Below, in pieces: positions 39,942 through 51,800 of a stretch of 64,000 nucleotides of DNA. A program made the translations under genes and the position numbers. The first letter of the stretch is position 1. Every line of letters begins with the position of its first letter. The DNA is from Metopolophium dirhodum (lineage: Eukaryota; Arthropoda; Insecta; Hemiptera; Aphididae). Below the pieces are notes generated by a model. It was not told the DNA's origin. It was given only the letters and a program-made list of their open reading frames with translations, and ran no database searches. The stretch covers positions 22,561,447-22,625,446 of the forward strand of contig NC_083564.1 in NCBI RefSeq assembly GCF_019925205.1, written 5' to 3'.

Positions 39942-40869
39942 ATAATTTATTAGTTTGAACGAGAAAATTGCACAGAAATTATAACGATTCCTGCTGCACA
40001 CGACAACGGCTTACAAACCATATTATGTTTTATGTCCAAGGACCCCACCTAAATTTTTTCAATTTATTATTTTTAACCAAACATAAAAACTCTAAATTCA
40101 ATAAAATTACAATATACATGTTTTGAACCCCCCGAAAAAAATTTCTGGGTACGGCCTCGCTTCGATGAATTCGTTTCGATAATGGTCCGTCACATCGTAA
40201 AGTGTAAACGGTGATTGAATATTATAATATCGTTTTGCCGGGCTCCGTCGTTATATATTATATTACACCGTGCCGCCGCGTGGCCCCGCCAGATAATAAT
40301 AATATTATTATTATAAACATAATGGAATTCGGCAATACAATGGCCGGTAAACGGTTTCGCGACGATATAATAATTATTATTACTATTATTATCACCGGAG
40401 GTGTGTTCTCGAATTTCATCAAAAGAATAGATTGCCGGCCCCACTCACCTATGCGCGTTCCGAATAATATAAATTATAATAACCACGCGCGCACCAAAAT
40501 ATATTATATACGAGTACTTGATCACAATAATTCGTACGGTTCCGAATATGGACCGTGTAAACGAATACAATACCCCGGTCACTATAGACCTGCAGTGTGT
40601 ATGTGACGTATGAAACTTGAATTTTATGGATTTAGATGACCCACGGCGATCAAAACACAATAATATTGCGCCAACAACAATTGATGTCCCCACGTCGTCG
40701 TGTAGTGCGCCATAGAGTGCCATTATTATAAAACGGTTAAGTCTCCCGTCCTGATTTCATAGTCCGACGAGTTTGGTATGTTTTGGTAAATTACTTATTG
40801 ACGAAATATGTTTTGTTTGTTGATTATAATATTATTCCATTAAACCGGTCTGTGCCAAGGCATTTGTTA
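39942..40869. other. Non-coding stretch with AT-palindromes
   Basis: It contains runs of TAATAATAATATTATTATTAT forming AT palindromes near 40295-40316, which generate Ile-rich frames on both strands. No gene supported. Confidence 0.45.
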
Positions 40870-40879
40870 GGGATCGATT

Positions 40880-41051
40880 CAGTGGCGTGAAACATAGGGT
40901 CAAAGCTCGGGCAACATCTTAAATATGGGCGGGTGGGTATTGATGGAAGAAAAATAGGAAATTTTATGGGTCGGTACAACAGTATTATGAGGGGTAGGTC
41001 GCCGAAAATGATTTGAGCAACACCATTTTTTTTTTATGATACACGCCACTG
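40880..41051. mobile_element. hAT-like miniature element or remnant
   Basis: It starts CAGTGGCGTG (40880) and ends CACGCCACTG (41051), perfect 10-bp inverted repeats of the common hAT type. GGGATCG occurs on both sides (40870-40876 and 41052-41058). On the left it is separated from the terminus by 3 bases, so the duplication is imperfect. There is no coding content. Confidence 0.6.
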
Positions 41052-41059
41052 GGGATCGT

Positions 41060-41824
41060 ACATCGTAGTTCATGATTTTTATTCCATCAAAACGACAAGT
41101 CTTTACTTGATAATTTAGTTAATCGAAAACGCTTTAAGAAGTGTGTGAAAAACGTTAAACTACAAAATACTAAAACGTGCATCATAAAACATTATAAAAA
41201 AAAAAAAAATAACGAAACTTTTTGGGATTTAAATAGTACAAACATTTGTTAACAAATATCGTTCTATTTTTTTAAGTTTCTAAATTAGAAAGTAATTTAC
41301 AGAATGTAAATTAGGTACTAAAATAACATTTGCATTTCTAAACTAACTACTTGATGTGAATTCCATTTTTCTTTGACACTATCGCAAAAATACAAAACAA
41401 GTTTAATTTAAACGTATTTTTGGTAAGAGAGATAAAATTGTATTTACAAATGGAACGAAGCAACATAATAATATTATAGTAATATTATAATCTATTGATT
41501 TTAAAACTATCTTCTCTGTTATTATTAGATAATATTGTGTAATAGTATTTTTGACATTTTACCCGGTTATAATGCCAAGTATCTTTTATAGTTAGGGACA
41601 CATATGGAATTCTTAAGATTCAAAAAGATTCATTCGTTATTTTTTTTTTTTTACAACGTGGCATACATTCCTATATGAATACATTTGACCGAATCAAATA
41701 TGAGGTATATTCTTTAAAAAATATACGAACATATCAATTGTACTTAAAACCGAAATGACAATAACATGTTGCTTATTAATTATTCACGCGAGTATTCAAA
41801 ACAATGTTTGTTTTGCATTTCTAT
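41060..41824. other. AT-rich non-coding stretch
   Basis: No gene or element seen. Confidence 0.5.
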
Positions 41825-42142
41825 CGAATAAATTGAAAGCCGCATTGTACTTGTACAAGTAGGTAGTTATTTATTTCGAACTATCCTTAAGTTAATAAAG
41901 AAAACGAAAATCGACAGTAAATAAATAATTTGTATAAAATGTAATTATGTTTTAAAATTAAAATCTACCATAGTGTCTATCCAATGAATTAAAAACCATA
42001 CTGTACTTGCAGTACAAGTACCTAGGTAGTTATTTATTTCAAATTATCCATAAGTTAAAAAAAGAAAAAGAAAACGAAAATCGACAATAAATAAATAATT
42101 TGTATAGAATTTAATTATGTTTTACAATTGATAGCTACCGTT
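41825..42142. repeat. Tandem duplication, ~150-bp unit, two copies
   Basis: Copies at about 41825-41970 and 41985-42142 share GTAGTTATTTATTT, AAGAAAACGAAAATCGACA and TAAATAAATAATTTGTATA, in the same order and orientation, with small insertions. No coding potential. It is adjacent to a second, larger duplication. Confidence 0.8.
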
Positions 42143-42162
42143 AGCTACCACGCTTAATAATT

Positions 42163-42786
42163 TCGTATTTATTTAAAGCTAAGTATGAGTTTCATTTTTT
42201 TATTTTTACATAAATCACACTAGTGCTCTATTTCCACACGAACTGTCTGCAAGAGTAGGGAAAGAGTCATTTCATAAACGAGTTAAGACTTCGTTAAATA
42301 CAAGTAATTACATAGGTATTCGTTAAACAAGAATTTATGAAACTCGAAATTTGTATGGTAAATTAGTGTGACAGCTTTAACGGGCATGGACACTTTGGTG
42401 CACATCAATTTTGTTAAAATCGTGATAATTATGTTTCTCGTTTGATATAGCTACAGCATTGAATTAGTTCGTATTTATTTAAAGCTAAGTAAGCGTTTGA
42501 TTTTTTTGATTTTTACATAAATCACACTGGCATCAAGCATATTATCGAGCCCCGACGTTTAGCCTTCAGGTATATCTCATACTCTATTTCCACACGAACT
42601 GTCTACAATAGTGCAAAAATAGTTATTTCATAAACGAGTTAAGACTTAGGAAATACTCGTTAAATACAAGTAATTACATAAGTCTTCGTGAAATAAGAAT
42701 TTATGAAATTAGAAATTTGTACGGTAATTTAGCGTGACAGCTTCAATGGGCGTGGACACTTTGGTGCACATCAATTTCGTTAAAAT
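42163..42786. repeat. Tandem duplication, ~260-320 bp unit, two copies
   Basis: Copy one 42163-42420 and copy two 42468-42786 share long blocks including CGTATTTATTTAAAGCTAAG, TATTTCCACACGAACTGTCT, TTCATAAACGAGTTAAGACT and CACTTTGGTGCACATCAATT. Copy two has about 50 extra bases near 42530-42580 (or copy one lost them). No conserved reading frame is seen. Confidence 0.88.
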
Positions 42787-44714
42787 TTTTGACGCTGTTA
42801 AAACCCCGATTGTCCTATGCCACCATATGTTTTAATACAAAAATGACAACGATATTATTGTATGATATTATCTACAACAATAACATAGGAAAAAAAAAAC
42901 AATCAACCGAAAACACTCCAAGAAAATGTATACAGCTGTACATATTAATACGTTTTAAGAACCCATAAAATGCTGGAGCAGGAGTAACTTTAATGTACCT
43001 ACTTGGATAATTTGTTTTTTTATTATTATTATTATTGTAAAAAAAAAAGTATTTAGATAATCGCGCAAATTAAAAACATTACTCAAAGCATTAAACTTTC
43101 GATGTAAAAACCATCTGTGAGTATTATTTGTTTTTTTTTTCTTTTCAATGTGCCGGGGAACTGAAAAAACACCGCAGTTTTACGTTCTTAATTAAAACGT
43201 CGGCGGCTCGAAACAATTTTCTAGACCACAAAAACGAAAAACTTTCGTCTTACGCCGGTTTTTAACACAGTTTTGCCAGCGCACTTCACCGCACAACAAA
43301 AACGCTTAAACAACGTCGAAACATCGGTGTCACGAACGAACGCGATGACTATCACGATTATTTAGTTTTAACCATCGTTTGGAGCATAATAAATTTGAAA
43401 TTGAATGCACTCTCGCATTTGCATACACACCCATTTACATTCAAATTGAATGCGAAGTGCATTGAGAATTTATTTTTAAAAACCGTACGTCGCCGTTCGT
43501 GTTCGTTTTTACTCAAATCGTGTTGTAAATAATAAACAAACGAAGTGCACGGTTTTCGTGCTAAACCGTGAAATAATTAATGAAAAAATATATGAAAAAA
43601 AAATGTCATAATATATATTATATTATATTATAATATTATAATGAACAGTTCGATTTACAATATTATAACGTCGGTTTTTATTCACGTTGTAAAATGTTTT
43701 ATTTAAAACGAGTCGGGGTGGACGATTCAATAATCGTATACGAACAGACGGAGTCACCCGAAATAAATCTGCCCGTCTATAGCGCCAAAGCCTTAGAAGA
43801 GTGGCAAAAGTGTTGAATACATGACATGTAGTGTTTATATTTTTGTTCGTGCGCGTATATACCTACGCCGCTGGCATAGTTCTTAGAGAAAACATTTCCA
43901 GAATAATTCATAGAACAATACAAATCGTGTGATATAATATTTTGAGTTTAAAAATGAATTCGTATTCTATAATCACGTTTGCGAATAAAACGAATACGGC
44001 GCGCGTTCCCTGTCTCGTCGTTCATTATTTATAAATTGAATGCATTCGAGAGTGCAATCGTTGAAAAAAATTTTAAAAAACCCACGCTTTTGTTTTCACA
44101 GTAATTTTCGAGCCCAACGTGCGTTTTTTCTTACGCTTAACCCACGACGTCACGTGCACGACATTATACAGGGTGTTTGTGTCGTCTCGGGTCTGTGTAA
44201 TAATGTCGTGCACGCGTTACGCGAGTGTAGCCAAAGGGGAAAAAACCGGCGAATCGGCTCAGGCTGTATATACCTACGTATTTTATTATAATATGGGTGC
44301 CCCGCACACCACGGGTTTACCGTCAAAGGTATTCGCGACGAACGTTTACGTCGGTGCTGCAGCTTTAGGGGGGGTGAAACTTTTGACGATAAAACCCTGC
44401 ACCTCCGAGTAGGTCATTAAGCGCTCGACCCCAATTAGTATATATCGTGCGGGGCGGGTGGCGCCGACCGAACGGAGGAAACCCCTCGACCGGACGACGT
44501 CGATGACGTAAAGAGCAGGCCCGGGGCCGGCTTGGTAAATACCGGGGCCATGTGCGAAATGTTTTTTGCTGGGCTTATTCAGTGGTTGTTAGCCGCTGTT
44601 TATCTCTTTGGAACCTCAGAGACGGTTCGACTTTAATAGCCCACTGATGAATCTGAATCATTAGTTGAATACACAATTATATTATGAACTATATGGTCTC
44701 CCCCATTAATGAAC
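42787..44714. other. Non-coding stretch, GC-richer after 43190
   Basis: Overlapping plus-strand frames at 44040-44412 have no recognisable domain and are interrupted by a hairpin. A CAGGCCCGGGGCC string near 44517 resembles a hAT terminus without a partner. No exon supported. Confidence 0.35.
44153..44214. repeat. Inverted repeat around a mariner-like string
   Basis: CGTGCACGACATTATA at 44153-44168 pairs with TAATAATGTCGTGCACG at 44198-44214. The ~30-base loop contains CAGGGTGTTTGTG, similar to mariner-type termini. It may be a remnant of a small transposon or a simple hairpin. Confidence 0.7.
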
Positions 44715-45048
44715 GAAATGCGTTTACGCAGTCTGAGTGTAACTCGCTCAATTTCGGTGTTGGAATAAAAACACCTATAACTAAATCGAAACACGAACGT
44801 ATTTCGGAGGGCAAGACGGTGAGTTTTAAAAAAAAAATAAAAATAATTTTGAAAAATTAAAGGTCATTTAAACATTTTTAGATTTTCACTGTTTTTAAAC
44901 GATATATAATGAACGTCATATTGGGAATAATTAAAAAAACGCACAGTCTTGCCCTCAGAAATATTGTCACGATTCAATTTCATAATAGATACTTTTACTC
45001 TAGAACCAAAATCGAGCGAGTTCTGCTTAGACTGCGTAAACGCGTTTT
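44715..45048. mobile_element. Fold-back element with ~150-bp arms upstream of the first Dpr exon
   Basis: The left end reads AATGCGTTTACGCAGTCTGA and the right end, reverse complemented, AACGCGTTTACGCAGTCTAA. Similarity continues inward through AACTCGCTCAATTT and AACTCGCTCGATTT, then GGAGGGCAAGACGGTG and TGAGGGCAAGACTGTG. The centre is AT-rich with no coding sequence. It ends about 350 bases before the Dpr exon at 45399. Superfamily and target duplication were not resolved. Confidence 0.78.
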
Positions 45049-45398
45049 GTCTATGTCGTCCGTGTCGTATACGGGTACAAATGAGTGATGAGTCGGGCCA
45101 GTAAGCCCATACTATAGGTACCTATCCGCTTACGAAGGACGGGTAAAAACCGAGGTGTGTCGATACACACCTTGGTAAAAACGTAAACGTTTTCGACGAA
45201 TAGTGGTATGGCGGCGAAATCCATCTGTTCTTAATCCGTATTAAATCAATATCCGATAATTTATTTTTGCTCTGCCCGCGGGGCTTTTCGATGCGCGGGG
45301 TGGCCCTGTGCCACTGCACTGCAGCTCGAACCGCCTTCGGCCCAGAGACCAGCGAAGATAACGGTGGTAATAATTTTTTTTCGCTCTTATTTTTCCAG

Positions 45399-45547
45399 AA
45401 AAATACAACCCTCAGCAGCAGAAGAAACAGGTGTCCGATTTTTTGGTCAGGCCGTTTTTCGACACGTCCGTGTCGTCCAACATCACCACGCAACTGGGCG
45501 GCCACGCTTACATGCCGTGCAGGGTCAAGCAGCTGGGCAACAAATCG
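45399..45547 (+). CDS. dpr: Dpr gene, first recognised coding exon (start of Ig1)
   Basis: The exon follows a T-rich acceptor ending TTTTCCAG at 45391-45398 and ends at a strong donor, TCG|GTGAGT. Two leading bases complete a codon from an upstream exon, so this is not the first coding exon. The frame encodes a polar Gln/Lys-rich linker, then RPFFDTSVSSNITTQLGGHAYMPCRV in two parts: FFDTSVSSNITTQLG (residues 19-33) and HAYMPCRV (35-42), with the first Ig1 cysteine at residue 40. NIT and NKS are glycosylation sequons. No in-frame ATG lies between the upstream stop at 45371 and the exon, so the start codon must be in an exon further 5', probably encoding the signal peptide. Confidence 0.92.
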
Positions 45548-48500
45548 GTGAGTGTGCCATACGATTTATAATTATAATTATTATTAAAATCAAACCGATC
45601 CGTTTGCTTTCGCGTTGATAATATAACAAAACGAACGCGTCATTTCCGTTTTGAACCGTTTTCCAGACATTGATCGATTCATATATTATGATGATAATAT
45701 TATAATATCCATATTGAATTTGTAATAATGGTTTTTTTTTTTAAACTATTCATTTCGTTCGGATTAAAATGGAAACAAGGGTAGTTTCGATCGCCGCACT
45801 AGAATAATGTCGAATGTAAATTACGAAAACATTCAATTGTGTTTTACAACAATAAAACTATAGGTAAAACGTAGGTACCCGTCAATTATTGAGTGTTCAT
45901 AAAATTTGAAATTAATTAGCGTTTCGTGCGTAACTGCAACAGACCTTCCGAGTATAACGCCGTATATCCAACCGGGAAAAGGTTTTGCTCGACAAAAATT
46001 ATGAGAACACTCTGCAGTTTTATAGGTGCATTCTGCCCGCGGATACTGAAAACTGAACCATTCGTACTCCTCCGCTGTCCTAAGCATATATACGGAAAAA
46101 TTAATGGCTATACCTATCATTATACAAAATTGGTCGATCAGAGTGGTTGATTGCGTTGTATAATATCTATAAGAGCTATTTTATAATATATGATGTAAAA
46201 ATCAAATACAGCCAAAGGTCATCGCAGCACTTACAGGAAACACGCAAATCGTTTACGAGCCTTCCGAATATTGGTATACACGTCATAATACATAGCCCGT
46301 AGATCTGCATCGACTGATCTCAAACCAGCCGCCAAAAATATTATATTATCATAATCACAAAAAATTCGTAAATAAGAGCGTTTCACGTGCGGAAAGGACG
46401 CATAGGTATATGTGTATACAAATATAATATACTTAACCCCGAGTGGGATGACCGTGAGGTATTACAGACGAATGTGCGAAATCTATCCATCACGCTCGTT
46501 CGTTATAAAACATGAGCTTAAAACAATAAACGCAACACGTAATTATAGTGATGTTAAAAATAGGTAACAGACGTACGGACAAATCAGTGACTGTATTATC
46601 GAAAATCGCCCGACCGGAGAGATTCCTTTGCATTCTACAATATTATCCGTATGAGCCATGATTGATAATATGAACAATTCAAATACAGACGCCGGTCACC
46701 GCAGCACTTATCAAAAAACATCCGACGAACATATTATGCACGATGTCAATACATTGCTCGAAAATTAGAAATATACGCAAAACGTTATGTCATCATTCTA
46801 CCGAACAAAAGGGGAGTAAATAGGAGCATTTCTCGTGCGGAAAGGACGCATAGGTATACAAATATAAATAATATAATATACTAATTAACCCCGAGTGGGA
46901 TGACCGTGAGGTGTTACAGACAAATTTTCGAAATCTATCCATCACGCTCGTTCGTTATAAAATATGAGCTTAAAACAATAAACGCAACACGTAATTATAG
47001 TGATGTTAAAAATAACAGGTGTACGGACAAATCAGTGACTATATTGTCCAAAATCGCCCAACTGGAGAGATTCCCAAGACGTCATAAAAATCACAAATAT
47101 TTTATGAAGTATTCTACTTTCGAGCAGCGTTTTAATGACATTCGATAAAATCACTATGTGTTAGTAAATTAAAATTCACATCGGTCCATTTTTGGCACCA
47201 ATTCGATTAATGTTATGTCTTGTAGAGTTTTTAACGACGAGTGGCAGATTTTTTGATACGATTTCTTTGCTGTCAAAATTACACGACGAATGTCTCCTCC
47301 TTCTAAGCATAATTTTATATATATATATTATATTGAATGATCATTAAAATTGTAACATTAATATTTTTTTCGAACTTGAGCTTGCAGATTGCTCGCTGGT
47401 CCCTTTCGAGCTGCCTTTCGAATACCTACGAGGTTTTAATGATTTTAACTATACAATATTGTCAAATCGTATTTTTATAATTAGCGAAATAAATTAATGA
47501 ATGGACGGGACCAATGAGGTACCTTGCGTTGACTCGTTGTTTTTGTTTAAAAGTGTATTTCCTAAATTTATTCGTCCGGTACGATGGCCTCCGCCTTGGA
47601 GGCAACGGCCACCACGGTCACACGGTTGGTAAATGTGTTCACAAATTGCACACACAGAACCATATAGAATAATATGAATAGCGGAGGCGTGACTCTCTTT
47701 GAGAGACTGGACATGACTATCGCATCTGCCGTTTACCTCGGCTCAGAGTTAGGATGACCTTTGGGAACAAATTGAGTTTAGATGTTCAGCACGTAGCTAC
47801 AACGAGCCGACAATAAATTATCAATCAACATAATATCGTAACAAGTTGTCACTAAATTATTTATCAACAATTGCAATCGTATAATAAAATGTTAACATCA
47901 TTATCATTACCTATCCTGATTTCTGATTTCTAATTTCGTCAATGCCTAACTGTTTTGTTTTCTATGCGATGAGTATTTTCTTTGGTTTTTTTATGTTGAC
48001 GCCAACAGTGCTCCCTCTGCCAGATTTTGAAAGAAAAAATGCCTAAGACAATACGTCATGATAATATTATAATATGTACGACACGACGGAGGAGTCTCTG
48101 CGGAGGTATTCGTCGTGCACATGATATGCAGAGAGGACTTTGAGAACGGTACGAAATTCTCGCCTCCTCGATAATTTTATACCAGAACCGCTACTGGTTC
48201 ATACGAACACGACCATGGTCGGTTGACGATCTACGGTGATCGTAGGCGCGATTGTGCGCACGCAATACGCTTTTATTGCGACGAAAATTCGCAAAAGACG
48301 AGGCAATTTTCTATTTACGACCGGTCTGCCGCCGTGGCTTCGGGTGGAATCGTAAAAACTCACGCCGGGGCTTTGCCACGCGTCCACCGCACGAACACGA
48401 GGATTGCACTACGACGGAGAAGCGACCAGTGAGAGTGCGGAGAGGATAAAATAATAAAATAAATAACTGGGCGACAAAGACGAGTGAAAAGTTTCCTTCC

Positions 48501-48808
48501 CCCTCCCCCAACATTACCCTTCACCCCTCACCGAACATGGCGCGTTATAAATAATGTACACATATATATATATATTGTATAACCTATATATTTATATATA
48601 CTTTGTCTGTAGCGCAATATTGTTAAGCCTCTTCGCCGGCGCAGGGGTGGTTTTTACACGATAGTTATTTAATCAACGTTCCCCTTGGCCACGGGGCACT
48701 AAATAAAATTACCTTTTCCTCCTCCGCCGGCGCAGCACAAATGACCGGCCAGCGATGTGAGCGAATTGACGGTTTAAAAATATGTGCTCCTACAATATAG
48801 TATATTAT

Positions 48809-48842
<34 letters not shown>

Positions 48843-51800
48843 TCTCTCTCTCTCTACGAGTTCGTCGGTGGAGGGTTCTAGAGGTCTAGCCGGCGGGGTG
48901 CAGGCGGCGGACTGGCGATCGGCGCGGCGGGAGCGCGGCGACGGGGTCGGGGACATTGTAAAAATGAATTCGGGGGGACCGTTAAGTTTGCCGAACAGTA
49001 ACGCGCCCCATTTAAACCCGTGTTATTGTCGCGAAAAGCACGGGGTAAAAAAAATAACCCACCTTTATACTTTATTGTTATTTCTTTCCCCGCCACCGCT
49101 ACCCGATCGCGACCCGCTCGCCGAAAATCCATTAACTCACAGTTACTACCATAAGCCGCCGCCTCCCCTCGGAGAAAAACATATCGTGGAAAATTTCCTA
49201 AAAATACCCAAACGCGTCGGAATAAAATGTACGTGACATAATGTCATACGCAGCTATATGTATACATATATACAGTAGTGCAGCGGTACACGCTCGTTTT
49301 GAAGAAGAACGAGATTAAGTTTTTTTTAAAATAAATTCACGTAGCAAATTTTCAGACTGAATAACGAATATTTGAGTTTTTATCGAATTCCAATTCGTTT
49401 TTTATTCCATAAAAAAAAAAAATCGCACAATTCACTTTATGCACCCAAAACGAATACCAATGTACCACTACAAGTCCTAACCTACCGGATGACGTGTATA
49501 AACCATAACACGGCGTTGTTATTTTTTCGAAAACATTTTACGGTACGACGTCTCTAAAGTCTTATAACAATAATGTTACGATCATATTAAAATATAATGT
49601 TCGTATAATTAAAACGTCCGAACGCGTCCATTGTCTCTGTCCATTGTCCATCTTACCTACCATTATATTTTTCAATATACAATTATTACTGTCTTGCGTT
49701 TCGTTCCGCAAACCCGTCGGCAACCAAACACAATACTACCATGATAGGTCTTCTGTTTTTAACATCGGTCGAACACGTTATGTACAGCCTTTTCGGTACG
49801 GACATTACAATATCAATATCGTTGCGGATAAAACCGTCGTGTCCGGCGGATATGAAAATGGAAATGACGTCTCGACGGTAATGGAATTGTATAATGTAAT
49901 TGCACACGTCGAATAATAATTCGCCAAAATGTGGCCAATTGTACTTGGACTGCATTAAGTCATAAATCTTCTCGCGGAATATCAAATTACCACTCCACTT
50001 ATGCAGTTAGCACACAACGGCCGTTAAGAGCCGCCGTAATGGACCGAATAACGGCTAATCGATATGCGTACAGGTTGCTGAATATTGGTATGGTGCGCAA
50101 TAACATAATACGTAATAATAATAATGATGGTTTATAATTAAAACCGAACCCATTTTCGGATGATTTTAAACGATAAACGTTATGCCATAATTATGGGTTT
50201 GTAGAAAAAGTATCGATGACAGCCGGCTATAATTACACGGAAAAAACATTGATTACTCGTACAACAGAAACGGACAACTCGTTAAGACATTTTAAGACCG
50301 ATATAGTCTTTTACGCCTAGTAACGAAATATTAACTTACTCTCCAGAAAAGTAAAACAATTACAATACACTTATGAATTACACAACCGAGAACCGGGCAT
50401 AATCGTTTTCGTTCCACGGTTTAAATATTATTATGATATTAATTGTGAATAAAAAATTTAATATTATAATATCAGCACCGTCCCTCCCATTGTATTCACT
50501 TAATATTATATATAAAATAAATAAAACCGTGAAATTATCATAACTAAATGCAATACTAACGATTCACCAAAGTACCCTCAAATTAATTTAAAAGCATATT
50601 TAGGTTTTTTTTTTTTTGTCATATTAATAAATTATTTTTTTCCTACACATTTCTGTTTCATACTGCAGTGGCAACCCGCCAGCGGAACTTTTTATCTTTA
50701 CCTATACCCAAGTTTTAATTTCACATTTCGTTACCCTCCTCCCCCCCCCCCCGGACAACCCTCCGTCACACGAGCATGCCAAGTTTATTTCGATCTCTCG
50801 GTTATTTTATTAATTAAAAACATAAACCTGGATTATACGGGAAATCGCAATTATTTCACTCTGTTATTTTTATAATAATATTATATAGTTTATTATTTTA
50901 TCGAGCTCGCTTTGATTTAATATGAAATATCCGGCTTACATTGTATTGCAGGTTTCATGGATACGGCGGCGGGACTCGCACATACTCACCATCGATTGGC
51001 TGCTGTTCATCGCCGACGATAGGTTCCGAATATTTCTGGTCGAGCCCACGTGCACGTGGACGTTGCAGATAAAATATGTGCAGCCCAGGGACGCCGGCAT
51101 TTACGAATGTCAAATAAATACATCGCCTAAAATGAGCCATTTGGTTCAGCTCAATGTCGTAGGTAAGTACCACGACAACGCCTATCGAGCAAAACTATAT
51201 CCCTAAAAAAACACACACACACACACACACACAATATTTTGACTTTATATCATATTATTGTCATGCGTGTGACGTTTGTAAGTGTTCGGACGTCGTAATT
51301 TGTGAATGTTGCGAAAATGAGGACCGATAAAATAATAATAATATGTGTGCGCGAGAATACAATACGTACCCGCCATATCAGTAATTGTTAATTTTAATTA
51401 CATTTCAACGGCGCCATAATCGTTTTACAATAATTTACATAATAATAATAAAGTCTGATCGAATTTAATTAAAAGTCAAAATCATACGTCGTATGATAAA
51501 GTGTAATATTATCATACCGTTAATTACGACTAAATACGAGTTTCCACTCGTTTTCTAAATCGGATTTCCACAACAATATTATATTCAAAAACAAAATTTG
51601 ATCCCGTCACATTTGTCGAAAAGTAAATCACATTTATACTTAAAATAAATGCTCCGTGTAAGACTGCAGTAAACTGTTTCCGTATTAGTTTTAAATTTAC
51701 ACAATTATCAGTTAAAATGCATTTAGAAATATGTATGCGTCAATACCGACGGTGTGAAATAACACCTATAGGTACTCTGTTCCGCTCTAAACTCTAGCCC

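Larger units (their letters stand above)
45548..50951 (+). other. Dpr intron (5.4 kb)
   Basis: Starts GTGAGT and ends TTGTATTGCAG. It holds a tandem duplication (about 46204-47070), a GC-rich CpG-containing island (about 48100-49250, including a TG/TC microsatellite) and AT-rich remainder. At 48634-48641 and 48725-48732 the 8-mer CGCCGGCG flanks an 83-bp segment beginning CAGGGGTGG, a weak candidate for a hAT remnant. Frames on either strand, such as 45926-46150 and 49644-49916, show no domain. The GC-rich island might be an internal promoter, which is speculative. Confidence 0.7.

Noticed and set aside
45267..45551. 94-residue plus-strand frame overlapping the first Dpr exon
   Set aside because: It reads the exon in the wrong frame and crosses the acceptor; the Dpr frame is offset and continues correctly into the next exon.
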